NCBI GenBank assembly: GCA_046756445.1
Contig: JBHHWI010000089.1
Location: 1 to 12,926, forward strand
From: JACZWL01 sp046756445
Lineage (GTDB): Bacteria > Pseudomonadota > Gammaproteobacteria > Steroidobacterales > Woeseiaceae
Direction: 5' to 3'
Length of the DNA: 12,926 nucleotides
In this document: one piece after another, positions 1-5,003 of the stretch
Layout of the letters: the number at the start of each line of letters is the position of its first letter
Position numbering within the stretch: the first letter of the stretch is position 1
Made by a program: the position numbers and the translations under genes
Notes under the pieces: generated by a model
Databases searched by the model: none
What the model saw: only the letters and a program-made list of their open reading frames with translations
What the model was told of the DNA's origin: nothing

Positions 1-758
1 ACATCGACGAGATCGACAAGATATCGAGAAAATCGGACAACCCGTCGATCACCCGGGACGTATCGGGCGAGGGAGTCCAGCAGGCATTGCTCAAGCTCAT
101 CGAGGGAACCATAGCTTCTGTGCCGCCCCAGGGAGGCAGAAAACACCCGCAGCAGGAGTTCCTGCAGGTCGATACCGGCAACATCCTGTTTATCTGTGGC
201 GGCGCGTTCGCCGGCCTCGAGAAAATCATCCTGAACCGCTCCTCGAAGAGCGGTATCGGCTTTGTCGCCGACGTCAAAACCGGCGACGAAGAACAGAGCG
301 TCGGCGAGTTGCTGCATGACGTGGAGCCCGAGGACCTGATTCGCTACGGCCTGATACCGGAGTTCGTGGGCAGGCTTCCCGTGGTCGCGACCCTGGAGGA
401 GCTCGACGAGGATGCGCTGGTGAGCATTCTGCTCGAGCCCAAGAACGCATTGACCAAACAATATTGCAAGCTTTTCGACATGGAAGGCGTCGATCTCGAG
501 TTCCGCGACGACGCGCTGCGCGCCGTCGCGAAACGGGCGATGAAGCGCAAGACCGGCGCGAGAGGCCTGCGTACGATTCTGGAGAGCGTACTGCTGGACA
601 CGATGTACGATCTGCCGTCGAGCACCAGCGCGAAAAAAGTCGTGCTCGACGAGGCGGTGGTCACCGGGGAGACCAAACCGTATGTGATCTACGAGTCCGA
701 GGAACCGCCGACCGTCAACATCGAGCAGCAACGGCGGCCGACGGGTTCGGACAGATAA
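1..758 (+). CDS. clpX: ATP-dependent Clp protease ATP-binding subunit ClpX (3' part, start outside window)
   Basis: ClpX is the AAA+ unfoldase that feeds substrates to the ClpP peptidase in the cytoplasm. The frame is open from the first base and covers about 251 residues, roughly the C-terminal 60% of a ~424-residue family member. It opens in the Walker B motif (IDEIDKI, catalytic Glu at bases 9–11). Next come the RKH loop of the pore entrance (GGRKHPQQEF), the arginine finger in EFVGRLPVV (Arg at 372–374) and sensor 2 in KTGARGLR (Arg at 561–563). The N-terminal zinc domain, Walker A and GYVG pore loop lie upstream and cannot be checked. The C-terminal tail after VIYESEE is family-variable. 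The TAA stop (756–758) lies inside the left arm of an inverted repeat. clpX followed by lon is the usual gammaproteobacterial order. Identification is essentially certain. Confidence 0.98.
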   Translation, partial: IDEIDKISRKSDNPSITRDVSGEGVQQALLKLIEGTIASVPPQGGRKHPQQEFLQVDTGNILFICGGAFAGLEKIILNRSSKSGIGFVADVKTGDEEQSVGELLHDVEPEDLIRYGLIPEFVGRLPVVATLEELDEDALVSILLEPKNALTKQYCKLFDMEGVDLEFRDDALRAVAKRAMKRKTGARGLRTILESVLLDTMYDLPSSTSAKKVVLDEAVVTGETKPYVIYESEEPPTVNIEQQRRPTGSDR

Positions 759-839
759 AAAGGGGTCAGAGCCCTTTTTCAGTGGAATTGCTTGCCGTGC
801 AGGGATGCGCAAGTGAAAAAGGGCTCTGACCCCTTTTTA
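756..839. repeat. REP-like pair of palindromes in inverted orientation, overlapping the clpX stop codon
   Basis: Bases 756–781 and 814–839 are perfect 26-bp inverted repeats separated by 32 nt. Each arm is itself a hairpin: 757–764 pairs with 772–779 (AAAAAGGG/CCCTTTTT, 7-nt loop), and 816–823 pairs with 831–838. Two facing palindromic units are the architecture of paired REP elements. The A/GGG...CCC/T5 form would also work as an intrinsic terminator on either strand. The clpX TAA uses the first bases of the left arm. Structure is read directly; mobility (for example by a RAYT transposase) is inference, and no transposase gene is in this window. Confidence 0.85.
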
Positions 840-883
840 GGTCCTCTTCGGCTTGGGGTTTGAGGACGGTGTCTGACAAACAA

Positions 884-937
884 GGCGTGCGCAATGGCCC
901 TCTGGCCAGGCACGTTGCAGCGGGTCGGGCGCACGCC
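884..937. other. Stem-loop with nested hairpin in the clpX–lon intergenic region
   Basis: A perfect 9-bp stem pairs 884–892 (GGCGTGCGC) with 929–937 (GCGCACGCC). Inside it is a 5-bp hairpin, 895–899 (TGGCC) with 904–908 (GGCCA), loop CTCT. It lies between the REP-like pair and the candidate lon promoter, so it would be outside a lon transcript starting there. It could belong to clpX read-through RNA or be incidental in GC-rich DNA. No T-tract follows. Apart from this and the neighbouring repeat and promoter, I see nothing in 759–1038. Confidence 0.4.
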
Positions 938-954
938 GGACTGCGGAAATCCCG

Positions 955-982
955 CTTGAAATAGGGCGGTGAGGACGCATTT
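955..982 (+). promoter_or_regulatory. Candidate sigma-32 (heat-shock) promoter of lon
   Basis: CTTGAAA at 955–961 is an exact match to the sigma-32 –35 consensus. After a 13-bp spacer, ACGCATTT at 975–982 matches CCCCATNT at the C, C, A, T and final T positions. Transcription would start near 990, about 60 nt before the chosen lon start. lon is a classical sigma-32 regulon member in E. coli, which supports the reading. The weaker part is the –10. Confidence 0.6.
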
Positions 983-1038
983 CCCCGGCAGCAAGTGACG
1001 ATCCAAGAGCGCCACCACGGGTGGCAGATTCTGCGAGC

Positions 1039-1043
1039 GAGGG
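1039..1043 (+). promoter_or_regulatory. Ribosome binding site deciding the lon start
   Basis: GAGGG at 1039–1043 sits 8 nt before the in-frame GTG at 1052. The frame could also open at a GTG at 995, but that has no visible Shine-Dalgarno and would lie only a few bases from the predicted transcription start. The site therefore favours 1052. Confidence 0.6.
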
Positions 1044-1051
1044 TAAATCCG

Positions 1052-3508
1052 GTGTCAGAGGAAGAAAGCAAGAGCCAGGTTGATTTGGAAATCAGCGACG
1101 AAGGGACGAGCGAGGCGGCAGGCATACCAGTATTGCCGCTGCGCGATGTCGTCGTTTATCCGCACATGGTCATCCCGCTCTTCGTCGGCCGGGAAAAGTC
1201 GATCGTCGCGCTCGATATCGCCATGAACGCGGGCAAGAAGATCCTGCTGATTGCACAACAGAAGGCCGACCTCGACGATCCGACACCCGACGATCTCTAC
1301 GATGTCGGCACGTTGGCGACCATCCTGCAACTACTCAAGCTGCCTGACGGCACGGTCAAGGTGCTGGTCGAAGGCGGCGAGAGGGCCCAGGTCGATCAGC
1401 TGCGAGTCGGCGATCATTTCTCGGCCGCCGTTACGGTGTTGACCGAAGAAGATCGTCACGACGAGCGCGAGATCGACGTGCTCGTGCGGTCGATCATCGC
1501 GCAGTTCGAGCAGTACGTGAAACTGAACAAAAAGGTGCCACCCGAAATCCTGACCTCGCTTTCCGGTATCGACGAGGCCGGGCGGCTCGCGGACACGGTC
1601 GCCGCGCACATGGCGCTGAAACTCAGCGAGAAGCAAAAAATCCTCGAAATCCGGGACGTTAAGGCCCGGCTCGAGCAGATTCTGGGCATCATCGAAGGCG
1701 AGATCGACGTGCTGCAGATCGAGAAGCGTATCCGCGGCCGCGTCAAGCAGCAGATGGAAAAGAGCCAGCGCGAGTATTACCTGAACGAGCAGATGAAAGC
1801 GATTCAGAAAGAACTGGGCGAGATGGAGGATGCGCCCAATGAGCTCGCCGACCTGGAAGGCAAGATCGAAAAAGCCGGCATGACCAAAGAGGCGAAAGAG
1901 AAAGCGACATCCGAGCTGAACAAGCTGAAGTTGATGTCGCCGATGTCTGCCGAAGCCACCGTCGTTCGAAACTACGTCGACTGGTTATTGAAAGCACCGT
2001 GGAAGAAGCGCAGTAAAGTCATCAGAGACCTGACCCGCGCAGAGAAAGTCCTCGAAGAGGACCACTACGGGCTCGAAAAGGTCAAGGAACGAATTCTCGA
2101 GTATCTGGCCGTGCAGCAGCGCGTGAAACGCCTGAAAGGTCCGATCCTCTGTCTGGTCGGCCCGCCGGGTGTCGGCAAGACCTCGCTGGGACAGAGTATT
2201 GCGCGCGCAACCAACCGGAAGTTCATCCGGATGTCGTTGGGAGGCGTTCGCGACGAGGCAGAGATTCGCGGTCACAGGCGCACCTATATCGGTTCGATGC
2301 CGGGCAAGATCATCCAGAATCTGGCCAAGGCGACTGTGAGGAATCCGCTGTTCCTGCTCGACGAAGTCGACAAGATGGCCATGGATTTCCGGGGCGATCC
2401 GTCCTCGGCCTTGCTCGAGGTTCTCGACCCGGAACAGAACTCGACCTTCAACGATCATTATCTCGAGGTCGATTTCGACCTGTCCGACGTCATGTTCGTG
2501 TGTACGGCAAATACCCTGAACATCCCGCCGCCGCTGCTCGACCGGATGGAGGTCATCCGCATCCCCGGTTACACGGAGGATGAAAAACTCAACATCGCCG
2601 AGAAATACCTGATCCCGAAGCAGATGAAGGAGAACGGCCTCAAGCAAGCCGAGATGAAGATCACGCGCGGCACGGTGATCGACATTATTCAGCATTACAC
2701 GCGGGAATCAGGTGTTCGCAACCTGGAACGCGAGATATCCAAGATCTGCCGCAAGGTCGTGAAGGCGTTGCTGCTGAAGCCGAGAGGTCACACGGTCAGA
2801 GTCACGCCGAAGAATGTGGACAAGTACCTGGGCGTCAGGCGTTTCCGCTACGGTAAGGCCGAAGAAAAGGATCAGGTCGGCCAGGTCACCGGCCTGGCCT
2901 GGACCGAGGTTGGCGGCGAGCTGTTGACGATCGAAGCCGCGGTCGTACCGGGCAAGGGCAAGCTCAGCCACACCGGCCAGCTGGGCGACGTGATGACGGA
3001 ATCCATACAGGCGGCCATGACGGTCGTGCGGAGCCGCTCGAACGTGTTGGGCATCGAAGAGGACTTCCATCAGAAGTTCGACGTGCACGTTCACGTGCCC
3101 GAAGGGGCCACCCCGAAGGACGGTCCGAGTGCGGGAGTTGGCATGTGTACCGCCCTGGTGTCGGCATTAACCGACATCGCCGTAAAGAGCGATGTGGCGA
3201 TGACCGGAGAGATCACTTTGAGGGGTGAAGTACTGCCGATTGGCGGCCTCAAAGAGAAGCTTCTCGCGGCCCATCGGGGAGGCGTCAGCACCGTGCTGAT
3301 ACCCGATGAAAACGAAAAAGACCTGGCGGAAATACCGAAGAACATCAAAGACAAACTGAACATTGTTCCTGTGAAATGGATTGATCGGGTTCTCGAACTC
3401 GCATTGCAGCAAATGCCCATTCCGGCGTCCAAATCCGCGGGCAGAAAAAGGCGGGCGGCGAGCCCTCCGAAACAGCAAAAACCCACCGATGCCGTCAGGC
3501 CGCACTAA
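1052..3508 (+). CDS. lon: ATP-dependent endopeptidase Lon
   Basis: Lon is a homohexameric cytoplasmic AAA+ serine protease that degrades misfolded and regulatory proteins. From GTG 1052 it is 818 residues (E. coli Lon: 784). The N-terminal substrate-binding domain starts at IPVLPLRDVVVYPHMV (~25–217) and is followed by a coiled-coil-rich linker (~220–310). The AAA+ module has Walker A GPPGVGKT (370–377) and Walker B FLLDEVDK (Asp437, Glu438). The protease domain has catalytic Ser693 in PKDGPSAG and Lys736 in GGLKEK; the 43-residue Ser–Lys spacing equals that of E. coli S679/K722. The C-terminus carries a ~25-residue basic tail (SKSAGRKRRA...) absent from E. coli Lon. An upstream GTG at 995 would add 19 residues but is less likely given the ribosome site and promoter. 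It sits between clpX and hupB, as in E. coli. Confidence 0.98.
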   Translation: MSEEESKSQVDLEISDEGTSEAAGIPVLPLRDVVVYPHMVIPLFVGREKSIVALDIAMNAGKKILLIAQQKADLDDPTPDDLYDVGTLATILQLLKLPDGTVKVLVEGGERAQVDQLRVGDHFSAAVTVLTEEDRHDEREIDVLVRSIIAQFEQYVKLNKKVPPEILTSLSGIDEAGRLADTVAAHMALKLSEKQKILEIRDVKARLEQILGIIEGEIDVLQIEKRIRGRVKQQMEKSQREYYLNEQMKAIQKELGEMEDAPNELADLEGKIEKAGMTKEAKEKATSELNKLKLMSPMSAEATVVRNYVDWLLKAPWKKRSKVIRDLTRAEKVLEEDHYGLEKVKERILEYLAVQQRVKRLKGPILCLVGPPGVGKTSLGQSIARATNRKFIRMSLGGVRDEAEIRGHRRTYIGSMPGKIIQNLAKATVRNPLFLLDEVDKMAMDFRGDPSSALLEVLDPEQNSTFNDHYLEVDFDLSDVMFVCTANTLNIPPPLLDRMEVIRIPGYTEDEKLNIAEKYLIPKQMKENGLKQAEMKITRGTVIDIIQHYTRESGVRNLEREISKICRKVVKALLLKPRGHTVRVTPKNVDKYLGVRRFRYGKAEEKDQVGQVTGLAWTEVGGELLTIEAAVVPGKGKLSHTGQLGDVMTESIQAAMTVVRSRSNVLGIEEDFHQKFDVHVHVPEGATPKDGPSAGVGMCTALVSALTDIAVKSDVAMTGEITLRGEVLPIGGLKEKLLAAHRGGVSTVLIPDENEKDLAEIPKNIKDKLNIVPVKWIDRVLELALQQMPIPASKSAGRKRRAASPPKQQKPTDAVRPH

Positions 3509-3538
3509 GCGCTGAAACCCGCGAAAACACTGGACTTG

Positions 3539-3567
3539 TTGACGGTTTTCGGGCCAATTGGTATAAG
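3539..3567 (+). promoter_or_regulatory. Sigma-70 promoter of hupB
   Basis: TTGACG (3539–3544), a 17-bp spacer and TATAAG (3562–3567) form a near-consensus sigma-70 promoter. It lies 31 bp after the lon stop and predicts a start near 3574, giving hupB a leader of about 134 nt. This lets hupB be expressed strongly and independently of lon. No clear rho-independent terminator is visible between lon and this promoter. Confidence 0.7.
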
Positions 3568-3615
3568 CTACGCGTGCTTGGACCGGGCTGAACCTATTGC
3601 CCGGTAAAGCATCGG

Positions 3616-3634
3616 CGGTTTCCGGCGGAAACCG
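3616..3634 (+). other. Hairpin in the hupB 5' leader
   Basis: CGGTTTCC (3616–3623) and GGAAACCG (3627–3634) form a perfect 8-bp stem within the predicted untranslated leader, about 75 nt before the hupB start. There is no T-run after it, so it is not a terminator. It may affect mRNA stability; that is inference. Confidence 0.4.
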
Positions 3635-3707
3635 TCAAGGGTAAGCAAGACGGAGATGCGGGTGGTCCGCATTGTTATTTCAAACTTCAATCTCTAAGGG
3701 TGAATGC

Positions 3708-3980
3708 ATGAACAAGGGAGAACTTATTGAGGCAGTTGCGGGCTCGTCGGGTTTATCGCGTGCGGATGCAACGAAGGCAGTCGACTCGGTCCTCGATTCC
3801 ATTACCAGAACTCTGGCTGGCGGCGGCGACGTCTCGCTGGTCGGCTTTGGCACGTTCAAGGTCAAGGCACGCGCGGCACGTATGGGACGTAACCCGAGAA
3901 CCGGTGAAGCGATCCATATTGCGGCCAGCAATGTGCCTGGTTTCAAGGCTGGCAAAGGCCTGAAGGATGCCGTAAACTAG
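3708..3980 (+). CDS. hupB: DNA-binding protein HU-beta
   Basis: HU is a small nucleoid-associated protein that bends DNA non-specifically as a dimer. The product is 90 residues, the standard HU length, beginning MNKGELIEAVA. The DNA-contacting arm contains GRNPRTGEAIHI, with the intercalating proline at position 63, and the core has the conserved GFGTF (47–51). The start at 3708 is chosen over an upstream extension to 3672 because it gives the canonical HU N-terminus and has AAGGG (3696–3700) 7 nt before it. It has its own promoter upstream and is followed, after about 125 bp, by two tRNA genes. HU-beta rather than HU-alpha is inferred from the clpX–lon–hupB–ppiD order. Confidence 0.96.
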   Translation: MNKGELIEAVAGSSGLSRADATKAVDSVLDSITRTLAGGGDVSLVGFGTFKVKARAARMGRNPRTGEAIHIAASNVPGFKAGKGLKDAVN

Positions 3981-4012
3981 CGCGCCCTTCGGTTCTGAGG
4001 GGCGAGGATTCC

Positions 4013-4032
4013 GGGGACAGTCATCTCAATTG
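4013..4032 (+). repeat. Partial copy of the GGGGACAGT repeat found at 8306
   Basis: 4013–4032 matches 8306–8325 at 16 of 20 positions, both beginning GGGGACAGT and ending AATTG. A short inverted GGGGACA partner (TGTCCCC, 4081–4087) lies 61 nt on. Unlike the 8301–8350 element there is no long stem, so this looks like a decayed or half element between hupB and the tRNA genes. Confidence 0.45.
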
Positions 4033-4062
4033 TCCGGTCCGGGTCCACGGATTGCGGGTCAT

Positions 4063-4071
4063 TGCTACAAT
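4063..4071 (+). promoter_or_regulatory. Extended –10 promoter for the tRNA-Val/tRNA-Asp unit
   Basis: TGC followed by TACAAT (4066–4071) fits an extended –10 element (TGnTATAAT). No good –35 hexamer lies 16–18 bp upstream, as is common with extended –10 promoters. The predicted start near 4078 is about 27 nt before tRNA-Val. Confidence 0.45.
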
Positions 4072-4104
4072 CAGGGCAGGTGTCCCCAGTTCCGCGAACC
4101 GACT

Positions 4105-4180
4105 GGGTGCTTAGCTCAGCTGGGAGAGCATCGCCCTTACAAGGCGAGGGTCGGGGGTTCGATCCCGTCAGCACCCACCA
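4105..4180 (+). tRNA. tRNA-Val, anticodon TAC
   Basis: This is a 76-nt cloverleaf. The acceptor stem GGGTGCT/AGCACCC (4105–4111/4170–4176) pairs fully; the discriminator is A4177 and CCA is encoded (4178–4180). The D stem GCTC/GAGC pairs. The anticodon stem TCGCC/GGCGA encloses CTTACAA, with anticodon TAC at 4138–4140. The T arm is GGGGG-TTCGATC-CCGTC and has one oddity: G4155 faces G4167. E. coli tRNA-Val has C at the first of these positions, making a normal pair. The gene is followed 6 nt later by tRNA-Asp, so both are probably cut from one transcript. Confidence 0.96.
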
Positions 4181-4186
4181 GGATTC

Positions 4187-4263
4187 GGAGTGGTAGTTCA
4201 GTTGGTTAGAATACCGGCCTGTCACGCCGGGGGTCGCGGGTTCGAGTCCCGTCCACTCCGCCA
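4187..4263 (+). tRNA. tRNA-Asp, anticodon GTC
   Basis: This is a 77-nt cloverleaf with acceptor stem GGAGTGG/CCACTCC (4187–4193/4253–4259), discriminator G4260 and encoded CCA (4261–4263). The anticodon arm CCGGC-CTGTCAC-GCCGG carries GTC at 4221–4223. The T arm GCGGG-TTCGAGT-CCCGT pairs with one G-U. It closely matches the E. coli tRNA-Asp sequence. The last two bases of its CCA form the base of the following hairpin. Confidence 0.97.
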
Positions 4264-4312
4264 ACAAAATGAAAAGGGGGGATCCAACAGGATCCCCCTT
4301 TTCATTTTGTTG
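4262..4312 (+). terminator. Long hairpin terminator after tRNA-Asp
   Basis: 4262–4285 pairs with 4290–4312 over 23 bp with a single bulged G (six G on the left, five C on the right) and a 4-nt AACA loop. The stem has a GGATCC/GGGGG-CCCCC core and an A/T-rich base. The 3' arm holds TTTT and ATTTTGTT runs, so it can act as an intrinsic terminator of the tRNA transcript, possibly in both directions. Confidence 0.75.
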
Positions 4313-4479
4313 CACAGACGTGGCGCTGACTCGAACCCGCGAGCGGCGTTCGACAAATTTGCCGGGAGCGAATTTGGACGCACCGAGTGCGCCCGAAGGG
4401 CCGGCGACAGGACGTCGCCGGTCATTCCCGTCCACTTAATCGTCATATGTGCAGCCAGGTATTGAACGAAGCGCAGGAG
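4313..4479. other. Non-coding stretch with short tRNA-Asp-derived matches and a stem-loop
   Basis: I see no credible gene here. 4329–4342 is a 14-nt exact reverse complement of the tRNA-Asp T arm (4234–4247). 4426–4436 (TCCCGTCCACT) is an 11-nt direct copy of tRNA-Asp 4247–4257. 4401–4408 and 4414–4421 form an 8-bp GC-rich hairpin (CCGGCGAC/GTCGCCGG, loop AGGAC). The tRNA matches could be remnants of duplication or integration at the tRNA end. This is an observation without an assigned function. Confidence 0.4.
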
Positions 4480-4485
4480 TATAAT
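4480..4485 (+). promoter_or_regulatory. Perfect –10 box (TATAAT) immediately before hicB
   Basis: TATAAT at 4480–4485 is an exact –10 consensus. Transcription would begin about 7 nt later, at or next to the ATG at 4493, implying a leaderless mRNA. AGGAG (4475–4479) also precedes it and could be a ribosome site for TTG 4487 (7-nt spacing) if transcription starts further upstream. No matching –35 is visible at 16–18 bp. Confidence 0.45.
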
Positions 4486-4492
4486 TTTGCAC

Positions 4493-4708
4493 ATGCGCAA
4501 CGAATTCACGGCAATCATCGAGCGAGATGGCGAGTGGTACATTGCCTATAGTCCTGAGGTTTCTGGTGCCAACGGTCAAGGCCGCACCAAAGCTGAGGCA
4601 CGTGAAAATCTCGCTGAAGCCATCTCGCTGATTCTGGAAGACCGGCGTCAGGATGCTTTGCGTGGCCTACCCAAAGACGCCGAGCAGGACACGGTAAAAG
4701 TCGGGTGA
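4493..4708 (+). CDS. hicB: HicB-family antitoxin (small type II toxin–antitoxin protein)
   Basis: HicB proteins neutralise HicA mRNA-interferase toxins by binding them. This 71-residue protein begins MRNEFTAIIERDGEWYIAYS, the partial RNase H-like fold of the family, followed by PEVSGANGQGRTKAEARENL and a helix with LILEDRRQDALRG. It ends right after this domain, so there is no C-terminal HTH or ribbon-helix-helix DNA-binding region; it belongs to the short HicB class, and autoregulation by this protein alone is doubtful. A TTG two codons upstream (4487) is an alternative start with better Shine-Dalgarno spacing. Its TGA overlaps the GTG of the downstream hicA remnant (GTGA), the usual antitoxin–toxin coupling in reversed hicBA loci. 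Confidence 0.85.
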   Translation: MRNEFTAIIERDGEWYIAYSPEVSGANGQGRTKAEARENLAEAISLILEDRRQDALRGLPKDAEQDTVKVG

Positions 4709-4895
4709 AGCGGGTGTCCTGCTCCGCCACCTACGCCGCAACGGATGCATCCTGAAACGGGAAGGCGGCTCGCATTCTCTTTGGTGCAATCCCAATACCG
4801 GTGCCGTCGAAGCGGTGCCCAGGCATTCAGAGATTCCGAATCTCCTTGAAAGGAAGATATTACGCAATCTTTCGGTTCCCGAGATCGGTGGCTAA
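4705..4895 (+). pseudogene. hicA: HicA-family mRNA-interferase toxin, frameshifted near its start
   Basis: HicA toxins are small double-stranded-RNA-binding-fold RNases that cleave mRNA. In the frame 4716–4895 the translation starts VLLRHLRRNGCILKREGG, runs through SHSLWCNPNTGAVEAVPRH and ends in IPNLLERKILRNLSVPEIGG. That is an almost complete HicA, with the catalytic His in GGSHS. The expected start GTG-AAG-CGG (Met-Lys-Arg) at 4705 overlaps the hicB stop but is in a different frame: one base is missing between codons 3 and 4, where the family usually has MKR-x-LLRHL. The downstream frame has no ATG, GTG or TTG near its 5' end and a TAA 24 bases before 4716. It is therefore probably inactive, unless this is a sequencing error or programmed frameshift. 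Confidence 0.8.
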
Positions 4896-4930
4896 ACGGC
4901 TGCATAGTCATCAGATATGCATTACTCGGC

Positions 4931-4959
4931 TTGGCGTATTCCGACGCCTCCGCTATCAT
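4931..4959 (+). promoter_or_regulatory. Sigma-70 promoter of ppiD
   Basis: TTGGCG (4931–4936), a 17-bp spacer and TATCAT (4954–4959) give a plausible sigma-70 promoter. The start is predicted near 4966, leaving a ~38-nt leader for ppiD. It lies just after the hicA remnant, so ppiD need not depend on the toxin–antitoxin transcript. Confidence 0.5.
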
Positions 4960-5003
4960 CCCTCGCCTGATTTCAGCCCGGGGCCCGGTGCCTCACGATC
5001 ATT

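Noticed and set aside
766..1125. Minus-strand open frame in the clpX–lon gap
   Set aside because: It runs through the inverted repeat and into the lon coding region with no recognisable domain.
3982..4004. Hairpin CGCCC/GGGCG as a hupB terminator
   Set aside because: Only 5 bp with a 12-nt loop and no T-run.
3977..4542. Open frames across the tRNA genes on both strands
   Set aside because: Their translations (for example GFESRPLRQQ or GRDSNPRPPA) are the familiar spurious products of translating tRNA genes, not proteins.
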